A stretch of DNA of 64,000 bases from NCBI RefSeq assembly GCF_963662805.1, contig NZ_OY759856.1, positions 1 to 64,000 on the forward strand, read 5' to 3'. Origin of the DNA: an uncultured Cohaesibacter sp. Its GTDB lineage: Bacteria > Pseudomonadota > Alphaproteobacteria > Rhizobiales > Cohaesibacteraceae. Positions 16,969 through 26,590 of this stretch are shown here, one piece after another. The notes under the pieces are model-generated. The model did no database searches. It was not told the origin of the DNA and worked only from the letters and a program-made list of their open reading frames with translations. A program made the position numbers and the translations under genes. Numbering within the stretch: the first letter of the stretch is position 1; every line of letters starts with the position of its first letter.

Positions 16969-18540
16969 TCAGTCGGCTCGATAGTCTTCAAGTCCGTAAA
17001 GGACAAAGATTTCTTTGGGCGCATCGTGGCGCACCAGCTGTTTCGTGATATCCCGACAAAAGCGCTCGACAAGAACAGGGTCATCGATGGGGCTGGCTTG
17101 CCGCGGATCGCTGGCGAGCTCGAACAACTGGGTGGCGTCGGGGCGATTGCGCACCGCATCCAATCCCGCCTCCCCATTGTCCGGCGCCATGGGCAGCCTC
17201 AGGACCGGTGCTCCCTTGGTGAAATCAAACCCGGTGACCAGTTCGGCCTGCTTCAGCTCGTCCGGACTGAACATGCGCACCATGTGCGAGGGCGCGAGCG
17301 TGTAGAGATTGAAGCCCTCACCGTCACTCTTAACCGGATAATGGTAATAGACATGCTTGCCGTCGGTGACCCCGATGGGTCCGGCGAACATGCCAAAGAT
17401 CACGCTGCGATCCACCCCATCCTGCTCGCCGCGCAGGGCGGGCAGCAAGGATTGCCCCCGCGCCTCGTCAAACGTCGGCTGGTTGTGCAGCTCGAGAAAC
17501 GTTGGGGCCAGATCCGGGGTCTGGGTAACCGCCTGACAACGGCTCCCGGCACGATCCGCATGAGCCGGATGCCACATGATCAGTGGAATGTGCGAAATCT
17601 CATCATAATAGGGCATCTTGTTCTTGCCCCACCATTCATGCTCACCCAACAGGAAGCCATGGTCGGTAGTTACGATCAGGCAGGTGTTGTCCCACGCCCC
17701 CGTTTCGTCCATCCAGTCCAGAAGCTTGCCGAGATAGTGATCGCACTGCGCCACCAGAGCAGCATAGTTGGCGCGCACATCCTCGATCTCCTCGTCGGAT
17801 TGAGCGACCTTCTCGTAGGCAGGCCAGTCGAGCACACGACCGTTGCGGCTTGAAGCCTGCTCCGCCTTGAAACGCTCCGGAGCGCAGAAGGGTTCGTGCG
17901 GATCAAAACACTCGATTTGCAGAAAGAACTCATCGGCCTCCCGGTTGAGATCAAGGAAGTCAAGTGCGCTGGCAAAGACCTTCGGGGTCGGAAAATCCTC
18001 TTCCTCGCGCACAAATAGGGTGTTGACCGCATGGCGCATGCGACGCCACGCCAGAATGTCGCTGGTTTGAAGGGTGGCGGCATGGTTTTTCGGGAGCCGC
18101 TCAAACGGATAATGCTGCGGGTCGAACTGCTCGGACAATGTCTCGATGGGCGGATGGACGAGCCCCTTGATGGCATCATGCTCCTGCCCCCGGATCACGT
18201 CCCAACTCTCATAGGCCGTGCAATAGCCCGTGCCGCCGTTCTCGACATAATGCATGTGATCGGTGACGAGATGGGTGTAGATCCCGGCTTCTCCGAGCCG
18301 TTGGGCGAAGGAATTGTCGAAGGGCTCCAGCGGTCCCCATGGTCGGTGCATGAAATTGAGCCGCCCGGTATGGATGTCCCGGCGTGCTGGCATGCATGGC
18401 AGAGAGCCACTGTAATGATTGTCGAACGTCACCCCGCGCGCTGCCAGACGATTGAAGTTCGGTGTCTTGATGGTCTCGCCACCATAGACTTCGAGCGCCT
18501 GACGATTGAGAGAGTCGAACATGACAAAGATGGTGCGCAT
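16969..18540 (-). CDS. type I sulfatase, Cys-type, cytosolic
   Basis: About 523 residues from ATG 18540 (MRTIFVMFDSLNRQALE); a longer frame would add an unlikely basic leader. The formylglycine motif is SLPCMPARRDIHTG (C-x-P-x-R), where Cys becomes formylglycine. Metal ligands are visible in FVMFDSLN and TTDHGFLLGEHEWWGKNKMP. There is no signal peptide, so hydrolysis of a sulfate ester is expected in the cytoplasm. The Cys rather than Ser motif and the nearby anSME suggest maturation by that enzyme. It is first in the operon with tctCBA and the SMP-30 gene, divergent from a LysR gene. The substrate is unknown. Confidence 0.9.
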   Translation of the reverse strand: MRTIFVMFDSLNRQALEVYGGETIKTPNFNRLAARGVTFDNHYSGSLPCMPARRDIHTGRLNFMHRPWGPLEPFDNSFAQRLGEAGIYTHLVTDHMHYVENGGTGYCTAYESWDVIRGQEHDAIKGLVHPPIETLSEQFDPQHYPFERLPKNHAATLQTSDILAWRRMRHAVNTLFVREEEDFPTPKVFASALDFLDLNREADEFFLQIECFDPHEPFCAPERFKAEQASSRNGRVLDWPAYEKVAQSDEEIEDVRANYAALVAQCDHYLGKLLDWMDETGAWDNTCLIVTTDHGFLLGEHEWWGKNKMPYYDEISHIPLIMWHPAHADRAGSRCQAVTQTPDLAPTFLELHNQPTFDEARGQSLLPALRGEQDGVDRSVIFGMFAGPIGVTDGKHVYYHYPVKSDGEGFNLYTLAPSHMVRMFSPDELKQAELVTGFDFTKGAPVLRLPMAPDNGEAGLDAVRNRPDATQLFELASDPRQASPIDDPVLVERFCRDITKQLVRHDAPKEIFVLYGLEDYRAD

Positions 18541-18643
18541 GGCGGGTGCCGTCCGGAGTGGGTCTGCGGGGCAGACCGGTCTTCCGGCCTTTCTTCTGAT
18601 TGGTCTTGACGGCGACGCTATCAAGAGTCAACAATTAAGAAAA

Positions 18644-18674
18644 ATAGAAAATATGGTCGCTGGATATAGAAAAT
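18644..18674. promoter_or_regulatory. direct repeat ATAGAAAAT x2, candidate LysR site
   Basis: Exact copies at 18644-18652 and 18666-18674 are 22 bases apart, two helical turns, in the divergent sulfatase/lysR region. The second covers the lysR start codon. Inverted copies lie at 19664-19672 and, imperfect, at 19693-19701 before the maturase gene. Confidence 0.45.
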
Positions 18675-19599
18675 GGCTATTGATCGTAACCTTGTCGCCT
18701 TTCTGGCGGTTGCCGAATCCGGCAACCTGACCAGTGCCGCGGAGCAGTTGCATCTCGCGCAACCATCCCTGACCAAACGTCTAAAACTTCTGGAAGAAGA
18801 ATATGACGCCCGCCTGTTCGAGCGCCATCCGCGCGGTATGGTTCTGACCCCGGCGGGCCGGGTTCTGCTGGATCACGCAAAGCGCATCGAACAGCGCTAT
18901 ATTCAGGCTCACGAAGCGGTCGCGGCGGAAAAAAGCAACAAGCTCGAACGTCTGAAGATCGGCGCCGGTCCCCTGTTTCAACGCGCGCTTTTGGCCAATG
19001 CCTTCAACACTCTGAGGCAGGAATATCCGGAGACCTCCCTCGACTTGCGCGCCGATGTGCACATGCTCAACCTTCCACTGCTCCGACACGGACAACTCGA
19101 CATTGTCTTCGGCGCGATCGTCCACAGCATTGTTGAGGAGGATATCGAGGCCATAGGGCTATTGAAGGTCAACCTTGGTGCCCTCGCCCGCCTTGACCAT
19201 GACCTCCATCAGAAGAAACACGTCACCGCAAGGGATCTGGCAGCCGTCCCGTGGATCCTCTATTCCGACGACGAGGAAACAACTGCCATGGTGCGAGGAT
19301 TCTTCGTGCGCAACGGCCTGACGCCACCCGCCTTTGACATCCGCACCTCTTCTTACGAATTTGGTCTGGATCTGGTCGGAACCGGTCGCTTCATCATGCC
19401 GATCCCGGCGGAACTCGACAGTTTTCTGCGGCCCGGTGGTATGCGTGTCCTGTCTCTCGACGCCCCGCTCGACCGCTTCGTCGCCGGAGCCTATGTCCGC
19501 AGTTCGACCCTTGCCTATCCGGTCGTGCGCCGTTTGCTTGAACTCGTCAGGCAGGAAGCAAACAAGCTGAAAGCCCAACCGATTACCGAAGGGGACTAG
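18673..19599 (+). CDS. LysR-family transcriptional regulator
   Basis: 308 residues. The N-terminal winged helix (about 1-62) is clear: FLAVAESGNLTSAAEQLHLAQ, PSLTKRLKLLEEEYDARLFER, then a type 2 periplasmic-binding-like sensor domain (about 90-295). It diverges from the sulfatase-tctCBA-SMP30 operon and lies upstream of the sulfatase maturase, so it probably controls both. The effector is likely the imported compound or its desulfated product. Confidence 0.92.
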   Translation: MAIDRNLVAFLAVAESGNLTSAAEQLHLAQPSLTKRLKLLEEEYDARLFERHPRGMVLTPAGRVLLDHAKRIEQRYIQAHEAVAAEKSNKLERLKIGAGPLFQRALLANAFNTLRQEYPETSLDLRADVHMLNLPLLRHGQLDIVFGAIVHSIVEEDIEAIGLLKVNLGALARLDHDLHQKKHVTARDLAAVPWILYSDDEETTAMVRGFFVRNGLTPPAFDIRTSSYEFGLDLVGTGRFIMPIPAELDSFLRPGGMRVLSLDAPLDRFVAGAYVRSSTLAYPVVRRLLELVRQEANKLKAQPITEGD

Positions 19600-20014
19600 C
19601 GTGCGCCTGCAGAAGCAGTGATCGGTGCCCTGTACCTGCTGACCAGGTGGTTCAGCGATAAAAATTTTCTATCGCCATAATCCAACTATTCTATTTTTCT
19701 AAATGTTTTTGGTTTGATATGTCTGCGCCTGCATTTGCCTCCCGATCTGGAAGGTCTCCGTAGGTTCGTAACGGGCCTCTTTCACAAGAGAATACCCAAT
19801 CTCTGGACACATACCATGCCGGCCGCAAGGACACGTTTGATGATGTTGAGAATACTTGTTCAAAATCTGCTAGGGTGGAACAAGGATCGCTATCGACCCG
19901 AGAAGCACTATATGCGAGGACCGGGGCCAGCCTGCCATCCCGACCACAAGGGCCCGCTGAGCTGACAACCGGCAATGTCCGGACTCGCAAAACAGGAAAC
20001 GACTGGAACTCTTG
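19600..20014 (+). promoter_or_regulatory. lysR-maturase intergenic region with inverted ATAGAAAAT copies
   Basis: A 415-base gap. ATTTTCTAT at 19664-19672 and ATTTTTCTA at 19693-19701 are inverted copies of the repeat found before lysR. A short open frame at 19714-19965 (83 codons) resembles no known family and lacks a ribosome site, so it is not called. No RNA gene was recognised. Confidence 0.4.
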
Positions 20015-21349
20015 ATGCCGACAGAAATGCGCCGCCCCTTTCAGGTGATGGCAAAACCCATAGGGCCCCGTTGCAATCTCGACTGCACCTATTGCTATTA
20101 CCTCGAGAAAGAGCGGCTCTATGAAGGCACCAAGCGGTTCGACATGTCCGAGACCGTGCTCGAGACCTACATCCGCGACTATATCGACTCTCAGGCCAGT
20201 CTGCCCGAGCCGGAAATCTGGTTCAACTGGCAGGGCGGCGAGCCGACCATTCTTGGCCTTAGTTATTTCCGCCAGATCGTCGAGTTGCAAAAGCGATATC
20301 AGCCATCGGGCAAGACCATCCGCAACGCGATGCAGACCAACGGCACGCTGATCACCGATGAATGGGCCCGCTTTCTCAAGCAGGAGGACTTTCTTGTCGG
20401 CATCAGCATCGACGGCTCCGAGGAAATAAACGACCAGTATCGCGTCGACCGGGCGGGACGGCCAAGCTTCAAGGCCGTCATGGTCGGTCTTGAGCATCTC
20501 AAGGCCCACGGCGTCAGCTTCAACGTTCTGACTGTGGTCCACCGCGACAATGCCCAGAAACCGCTCGAGGTCTATCGCTTCCTCAGAGACATCGGGGCGG
20601 AATATATCCAGTTCATTCCCATCGTCGAGCGATCCGCTGACGGCAAGACACTCGCCGCGGCCCCTCAGATCGATGAGGATGGCGTCGAGTATCACGTCAC
20701 TCCTTGGAGCGTTCTGCCACGCACCTATGGCACATTCCTGTCGACCATCTTTGATGAATGGGTCTCCAAGGATGTAGGCAAGATCTTTGTGCAGTTTTTC
20801 GATCTGCAATTGGGATTGTGGATGGGCGCCCCCGCCAGCCTCTGCTGGTTTGCCGAGACCTGCGGTCAGGGACTGGCCGTGGAGCACAATGGCGATCTCT
20901 ATGCCTGCGATCACTATGTCTATCCTGAATATCGCCTCGGCAACATCACCGAGACGTTCATCGCTGAGCTGGCCAACTCGGAGCAACAGATCAGCTTTGG
21001 CGAGGACAAGCGGGACAGCCTTCCTCGTCAGTGTCGCGAGTGCGATGTGCGCTTCGCTTGCAACGGCGGCTGCCCGAAGCACCGCTTCCTGACCACCGCA
21101 GACGGGGAGCCGGGGCTGAACTACTATTGTCGCTCGATCAAGCATTTTGCAAAGCACGCAGGGCCGACCCTTGAAATCATGCGCTCCCTCGTGCAGTCGG
21201 GTAGACCGGCCAGCGACATTATGACCCTGAACAGCAAGGCGAAGGGAGGCTCCCCCCACATGGCCTCTCGCGTCCGCACACCGGGACGCAACGACCCCTG
21301 CCCCTGTGGCAGCGGCAAGAAATACAAAGCCTGCTGCGGCAAGCTTTGA
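20015..21349 (+). CDS. anaerobic sulfatase-maturating enzyme (radical SAM/SPASM) with C-terminal SEC-C motif
   Basis: About 444 residues. The radical SAM cluster motif is CNLDCTYCYY at about residues 22-31. QGGEPTILG, QTNGTLI, the catalytic Asp region EHNGDLYACDHYVYPEYRLGN, and the SPASM cysteines CRECDVRFACNGGCPKHR mark anSME, which converts the sulfatase Cys or Ser to formylglycine without oxygen. The C-terminus adds a zinc-binding SEC-C motif, CPCGSGKKYKACC. The neighbouring Cys-type sulfatase is the expected client. ATG 20015 is preferred over TTG 20012. Confidence 0.92.
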   Translation: MPTEMRRPFQVMAKPIGPRCNLDCTYCYYLEKERLYEGTKRFDMSETVLETYIRDYIDSQASLPEPEIWFNWQGGEPTILGLSYFRQIVELQKRYQPSGKTIRNAMQTNGTLITDEWARFLKQEDFLVGISIDGSEEINDQYRVDRAGRPSFKAVMVGLEHLKAHGVSFNVLTVVHRDNAQKPLEVYRFLRDIGAEYIQFIPIVERSADGKTLAAAPQIDEDGVEYHVTPWSVLPRTYGTFLSTIFDEWVSKDVGKIFVQFFDLQLGLWMGAPASLCWFAETCGQGLAVEHNGDLYACDHYVYPEYRLGNITETFIAELANSEQQISFGEDKRDSLPRQCRECDVRFACNGGCPKHRFLTTADGEPGLNYYCRSIKHFAKHAGPTLEIMRSLVQSGRPASDIMTLNSKAKGGSPHMASRVRTPGRNDPCPCGSGKKYKACCGKL

Positions 21350-21579
21350 GGCCAAAGATCAATCAGGCTGACTCGGCCAAGAGGGCAATTTCGCCATTGG
21401 CTGAGCATTGCTCCAGCTCTCGCTGCAGTCAGGCGGTTGCTCTGAACTTTCCTTGCTTTTCTACATTTCCGACAAAAACGTCGCCAGACATTTGAAAAAC
21501 CGGCCCAGCTGTAGCAGTATCCCTATCAGAAATTGTACTCTAGTATATTTAACCAGTTCATTTCGTCACAAGGGTCGCG

Positions 21580-22686
21580 ATGTCCTCCCGCTCCGAGACT
21601 GCACTTTTCCCTCGGCTCGCTGCCATCAAGGGGCTGATACCCGGGATATTGTCCATCCTGTTGCTGACCGGTTGCATGTTCAACCGGGAAACGGATGAAG
21701 ACGACGGCTGGCATTCCTTGTTTGAGGAGCCTCACCGGCACTATCAGAATATCGGCGCGAAATATCAGCCTGACGCCACCAAGATGGACTGGTTCCGCCA
21801 TGGACTGAAGCTGGCCTTCGGCCTCTACCCCGGTCGCGAGCATCTGCCCCCGGACATGGCCTTGCCCATCAAGCAGGCAAACCATCAATTCAAAGAGGCT
21901 CTGACAGCCACGAACCGGATCACATGGTTCGGCCACGCCAGTTTCCTGATCAACATCGGCAATCGGCGCATCCTGACCGATCCGACCTTTGCCAGATACA
22001 TCGGCCACTTTCCGATCCTGACGAAACGCCTCAACCCTGTTGCACCGAACTGGCGGCAGCTCGACCGGCTGGATGCGGTGTTGATCACCCACGCCGACTA
22101 CGATCATCTCGATCTGACAAGCCTTAGGATGCTCAGACAGATCTATCCCCGCCTGCAACTGATCTTGCCAGCGGGAACAACAATGATGCTCGAAGACTTC
22201 CCGAAAACCGCAATCCGGGAGATGAACTGGTATGACAATGAGACTGTCGGATCGATTTCGGTGACATTCGTGCCAGCCATTCACGGTGTCAGGCGACCAC
22301 CTCATGAGCTCGATTCAGCGCTCTGGGGCGGCTACTTGCTCCAGTCGGGAGGCCGAAAGCTCTACCTATCCGGCGATATCGGCCCCGGCACGGTCTACAG
22401 GGACATCGCCAGTCGCTTTGCCCCGATCGATACGGCCGTTGTGCCAATCGGCGGCTACGAGCCGCAAAGCTTCAACCGGGCCTTTCACGTGCCGCCAGAC
22501 GGAGCCGTCGACATAGCCCGTCAGCTTGGAGCCAAACGGGTCATTGCCAGCCATTGGGGCACTTTCCCGCTCTCAGAAGACACAGGCAAGGAACAGAAGC
22601 AGGCGTTTCTTACCGCAAGCACAAAGGCAGCACCCCGCAAACATGTGATGAAGGTGGGGGAAAGCCGCCCCTTGTGGCGCGACTGA
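21580..22686 (+). CDS. metallo-beta-lactamase-fold lipoprotein (RomA/NAPE-PLD-like) with altered metal motif
   Basis: 368 residues. An N-terminal hydrophobic stretch ends in a lipobox LLTGC near residue 30, so it is a likely lipoprotein. The MBL core has TWFGHASFLINIGNRRILTDPTF, the metal motif THADYDHLD, and later SGDIGPG and ASHWGTF. RomA/UlaG/NAPE-PLD relatives have HxHxDH; here the second His is Asp (HADYDH). It may hydrolyse a phosphodiester or lactone at the envelope; the substrate is unknown. It stands alone, preceded by a 230-base gap with an AT-rich promoter-like stretch near 21540, and is convergent with betA. Confidence 0.82.
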   Translation: MSSRSETALFPRLAAIKGLIPGILSILLLTGCMFNRETDEDDGWHSLFEEPHRHYQNIGAKYQPDATKMDWFRHGLKLAFGLYPGREHLPPDMALPIKQANHQFKEALTATNRITWFGHASFLINIGNRRILTDPTFARYIGHFPILTKRLNPVAPNWRQLDRLDAVLITHADYDHLDLTSLRMLRQIYPRLQLILPAGTTMMLEDFPKTAIREMNWYDNETVGSISVTFVPAIHGVRRPPHELDSALWGGYLLQSGGRKLYLSGDIGPGTVYRDIASRFAPIDTAVVPIGGYEPQSFNRAFHVPPDGAVDIARQLGAKRVIASHWGTFPLSEDTGKEQKQAFLTASTKAAPRKHVMKVGESRPLWRD

Positions 22687-22709
22687 CCCGTCATGCAATG
22701 GACCCACCC

Positions 22710-24365
22710 TCAGCGCTGGCTGGTCTGCCAGTCGGGATGGATCCACGGTTGGGACTCATCGCGAGGCAGCATCTTGCCCAGAATGTGATCCGCCGCCTTC
22801 TCACCCACCAGAATGGACGGTGCATTGAGATTGCCGTTGGTGATCTGGGGGAAGATCGAGCTATCCGCAACGCGCAAGCCCTCAACGCCGATGACCTTGA
22901 GGTCCGGATCAACAACCGCCATCGGGTCATCCGCCGCCCCCATCTTGCAGGTCCCGCAAGGATGGAAGGCACTTTCCACGTGATCGCGAATGAAGGCATT
23001 GAGATCCTCTTCGCTGGTCACGTCCTTACCCGGCTGGATCTCCTTACCGCGGTAGGCATCAAACGCCGACTGCCCGAAGATCTCGCGGGTCATGGCGATA
23101 CAAGTACGGAAATCGCGCCAGTCATCCTCATGGGACATATAGTTGAAGAGGATGCGCGGATCATCCTTGGGATCGGCGGATTTCAGGGTCACCTCTCCCC
23201 GCGACTTTGATCGCATCGGGCCGACATGAGCTTGGAAGCCATGCCCCTCGGCGGCAGCCTGTCCATCATAGCGCACGGCAATCGGCAGGAAGTGATACTG
23301 GATATCGGGATATTTGACCCCGGCAGCAGACCTCAGGAAAGCTCCGCTCTCGAACTGGTTCGAGGCTCCCGGCCCGGTCTTGCCGAACAGCCACATGGCC
23401 CCGACCAATGCCTTGCCGAACAGGTTCCAGTATTTGAACAACGTAATTGGCTGGGTGCAAGCCTGCTGGATATAGAGCTCAAGATGATCCTGAAGGTTCT
23501 TGCCGACGCCCGGACGATCAGCGACAACCTCGATCCCGTGCTCTTTCAGCTCGTCCGCCGGACCAATGCCAGAAAGCATGAGCAGCTTCGGGGAGTTGAT
23601 CGAGGATGCCGCAACGATCACTTCCGCATTGGCCTTGATAATCTCCGTCTGTCCCTTGCGTTTGACCTCAACACCGACTGCCTTGCCGTCCTCGATCACG
23701 ATCTTCTGGGCAAAAGCCCGCACCAACTCGCATCGCCCGGTCTTCATCGCCGGTTTCAGATAGGCCTTGACGCAGGACCAGCGCTCACCCTTCCAGATGG
23801 TCGCTTCGAGAGGGCCAAAGCCTTCCTGCTTCTCGCCATTGTAATCATCCGTACGGCCATAGCCTGCCTGAGCCCCTGCTTCCTCAAAGGCCTTGATCAG
23901 CGGGCTCTTGCGACTGCCGCGCGTGACATGAAGCGGACCCTTGGTGCCGCGCCACGACGGATCACCACCGTGCCCACCGTCATGCCAGTTTTCCATCCGC
24001 TTGAAATAGGGCAGCACGTCCGCATAGGACCAGCCCTTGGCACCCATCGCATCCCATTCATCGTAGTCGCAGGCATGCCCACGCACATAGACCATGCCGT
24101 TGATGGACGAGGTGCCGCCGATGATCTTGCCCCGTGGGGTGACCAGACTTCGCCCGCCCAGATGCGGCTCAGCCTCGGATTTGAAGCCCCAATCATAGAT
24201 GGGCATGTTCATGGGATAGGACAGGGCACCCGGCATCTGGATGAAAGGTCCAATGTCGGTACCACCCTGTTCGATGACAATGACGGATTTACCTGCTTCG
24301 GCAAGACGATAGGCGGTGGCGCTGCCGGCTGATCCGGATCCGATGATGACATAATCAGCTTGCAT
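22710..24365 (-). CDS. betA: choline dehydrogenase (GMC oxidoreductase)
   Basis: 551 residues from ATG 24365, which overlaps the betB stop. The FAD-binding motif [20 protein letters not shown] opens the protein. GMC signatures include [22 protein letters not shown] (split here by the usual loop) and the catalytic His/Asn regions [12 protein letters not shown] and [11 protein letters not shown]. BetA oxidises choline to betaine aldehyde at the membrane. It is last in betI-betB-betA, the usual alphaproteobacterial order. Confidence 0.95.
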   Translation of the reverse strand: MQADYVIIGSGSAGSATAYRLAEAGKSVIVIEQGGTDIGPFIQMPGALSYPMNMPIYDWGFKSEAEPHLGGRSLVTPRGKIIGGTSSINGMVYVRGHACDYDEWDAMGAKGWSYADVLPYFKRMENWHDGGHGGDPSWRGTKGPLHVTRGSRKSPLIKAFEEAGAQAGYGRTDDYNGEKQEGFGPLEATIWKGERWSCVKAYLKPAMKTGRCELVRAFAQKIVIEDGKAVGVEVKRKGQTEIIKANAEVIVAASSINSPKLLMLSGIGPADELKEHGIEVVADRPGVGKNLQDHLELYIQQACTQPITLFKYWNLFGKALVGAMWLFGKTGPGASNQFESGAFLRSAAGVKYPDIQYHFLPIAVRYDGQAAAEGHGFQAHVGPMRSKSRGEVTLKSADPKDDPRILFNYMSHEDDWRDFRTCIAMTREIFGQSAFDAYRGKEIQPGKDVTSEEDLNAFIRDHVESAFHPCGTCKMGAADDPMAVVDPDLKVIGVEGLRVADSSIFPQITNGNLNAPSILVGEKAADHILGKMLPRDESQPWIHPDWQTSQR

Positions 24366-25824
24366 TAGAATGGCGCCTCCGTATCGCCCAAACACACATA
24401 AACGGACTTCAGTTGGCTATAGTGCTCTATAGCAGCCTTGGAATTTTCTCTCCCCACACCTGATTTCTTGACCCCGCCAAAGGGCGCTTCGACCGGTGTG
24501 AGATTGTAGCTATTGATGTAACAGGTGCCCGCCTCAAACCGGCTGGCCACCCGGTGGGCACGGGCGAGATCGCGGGTAAAGACCCCTGCCGCCAAACCGA
24601 AACTCGTATCATTGGCGCGCCGGATGGCCTCGTCCTCGTCGTCAAAACTGAGCACGGACATGACCGGCCCGAAGATTTCCTCGCGCGCAATGGTCATCTC
24701 GTCCGTCACACCGGCAAAGACCGTCGGCTCGATGTAGAAACCCTCGCCATCGATAGCGTGACCCCCGGCAATCAATTCGGCACCCTCGGCAATCCCTTTC
24801 TCGATATAGCCAAGGACGATAGAGCGCTGCCTGTCCGAGATCATGGGGCCGATAGTTGTCGCCTCGTCCATCGGATCGCCGATCACCGCGCCTTTCATCC
24901 GCTCGGTGAGCCGGGCAAGGAAGGCATCGTGAAGCCCCGCCTGGACAAACACGCGGGTACCATTCGAGCAGATCTGACCGGTTGAATAGAAATTGCCATT
25001 GATTGCAGCAGAAACCGCATTCTCAATGTCTGCATCATCGAAAATGACGATCGGCGACTTACCGCCAAGCTCCATCGTCGCATGTTTGAGCCCTCCGGCG
25101 GCACTGGCATAGACCTTCTGACCGGTCGGAACCGACCCAGTCAGAGACACCTTGTCGATGCGGTCATCAGTCACCAGCGACGCCCCGACATCGCCATAGC
25201 CCTGAATGACGTTGAAGAGACCGGCAGGTGCTCCCGCCTCGATCAGAATCTCGGCCAGCTTGAGCGCGGAGAGCGGCGTCATCTCGGACGGTTTGAAGAT
25301 CATCGCATTGCCGCAGGCAAGGGCCGGAGCTGCCTTCCAGGATGCGATCTGGATCGGGTAGTTCCAGGCTCCGATTCCGACACAAACACCAAGCGGCTCT
25401 CGCCGTGTATAGACAAAGTCGCCACCAGCCACCGGGATCTGCTCCCCGGTTAGGGTCGCCGCAAGCCCACCAAAATATTCAAGAGCATCAGCTCCCGAGG
25501 CTGCATCGGCAACAAGCGTTTCGGACAAGGGCTTGCCCGTGTCGTGCGTCTCAAGTTCCGACAGCTCGCGATTTCTCTCGCGCATGATTTGAGCCGCGCG
25601 CAGCAGCACGCGACCACGCTCGACACCGGCCAGAGCCGCCCATTCCCTCTGGGCCTGCTTGGCGGACACGACCGCCTCTTCGATGATCTGAGGCGTGGCA
25701 CTGTACACCGTGGCAATCACCTTGCCCGTTGCCGGATAAATGACAGGGATTTCCTGTCCGGCTTCATCTTCACTGTAACGTCCGTTGACAAAATGGCTCG
25801 CGAGCGGCTGGAACACCGTCGTCA
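24365..25824 (-). CDS. betB: betaine-aldehyde dehydrogenase
   Basis: About 486 residues from ATG 25824, with AGGAG nine bases upstream; an in-frame GTG at 25831 is possible. NAD-dependent ALDH fold: [35 protein letters not shown], the general-base Glu in MELGGKSPI, and the catalytic Cys in [14 protein letters not shown]. It converts betaine aldehyde to glycine betaine in the cytosol. Start and stop codons overlap or nearly touch those of betI and betA, so translation is coupled. Confidence 0.95.
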
Positions 25825-25831
25825 TTGGCAC

Positions 25832-26479
25832 CTACTCCTGGGGTTTTGCTATTGGATCCATCGGGCTTGGATCAGCCTCATCAATGGATATGTCTTCATT
25901 CTCGTGCACCTCGGTGCATTCTGCCGCGATGGCCCTCAAGACATGATCGGCAGCCTCGTGCCCCGCATCGGTGGTTTCATCGAGGGCATAGCGCAGGTAG
26001 AGGCCGTCGATCAGACCGGCAACGCGCCGCGCCACATCAGGCGCGCGTTCTCCGACAATGCCGCGCAAGGCGGCCACCAGATTGCTGTGCAGCCGCCGCT
26101 GGTAGACATAGAGCAGACGACGGGCGAGCGGCGATTTCAGTGCCAACGTGTAGAAGATCAGCCACGAGGCAATCGCCTCATGAGTGAAGTTGCGGGTGTT
26201 GAAGCTCGACTGCACGATAGCCTCAAGGCGGGCTTGAGAACCATGCGCCTTGCGCAATTCCTCGCGGACATCAAGCCCATAACGGGTCAGAATATCCCGC
26301 ATCGCCGCCAGAAACAGACTGTCCTTGTCCTTGAAGTAATGGAAAGCCAGCCCCGCAGACACGCCAGCACTCTTGGCGATCTGGTTGGTCGTGACATTCA
26401 GGGAGCCCACGGCAGCGACCTCACGTATCGTTGCTGCGATCAACTCTGCGCGTCTTTCCTGTTCTGATTTTCTAACCAA
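25832..26479 (-). CDS. betI: TetR-family repressor of choline/betaine genes
   Basis: 215 residues. The TetR HTH (about 10-55: LIAATIREVAAVGSLNVTT, then QIAKSAGVSAGLAFHYFKDKDSL) matches BetI, and the ligand domain has ASWLIFYTLALKSPLARRLLYVY. BetI releases DNA when choline is present. The operator at 26528-26549 lies between betI and choX, so one site can control both the oxidation operon and the uptake operon. Confidence 0.94.
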   Translation of the reverse strand: MVRKSEQERRAELIAATIREVAAVGSLNVTTNQIAKSAGVSAGLAFHYFKDKDSLFLAAMRDILTRYGLDVREELRKAHGSQARLEAIVQSSFNTRNFTHEAIASWLIFYTLALKSPLARRLLYVYQRRLHSNLVAALRGIVGERAPDVARRVAGLIDGLYLRYALDETTDAGHEAADHVLRAIAAECTEVHENEDISIDEADPSPMDPIAKPQE

Positions 26480-26527
26480 GCTTGATTTTCCTGCAATGCG
26501 GGTTGCAAAATGGATTTATCCTGATAT

Positions 26528-26549
26528 TTATTGATCAGTCAATCAATAA
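26528..26549. promoter_or_regulatory. BetI operator
   Basis: A perfect inverted repeat TTATTGAT-N6-ATCAATAA in the betI/choX divergent region. It resembles the ATTGA...TCAAT operators known for BetI. Confidence 0.75.
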
Positions 26550-26590
26550 CTTTGAAAATCACTTACCTTCTGATTGGAAAGAGAGAGCAT

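Noticed and set aside
16969..18540. Choline sulfatase (betC) identity for the sulfatase
   Set aside because: It is in an operon with tctCBA and not with the bet genes, and no BetC-specific sequence could be recognised.
19691..21355. 554-codon open frame antisense to the sulfatase maturase
   Set aside because: Same reasoning; the sense strand encodes all radical SAM and SPASM motifs.
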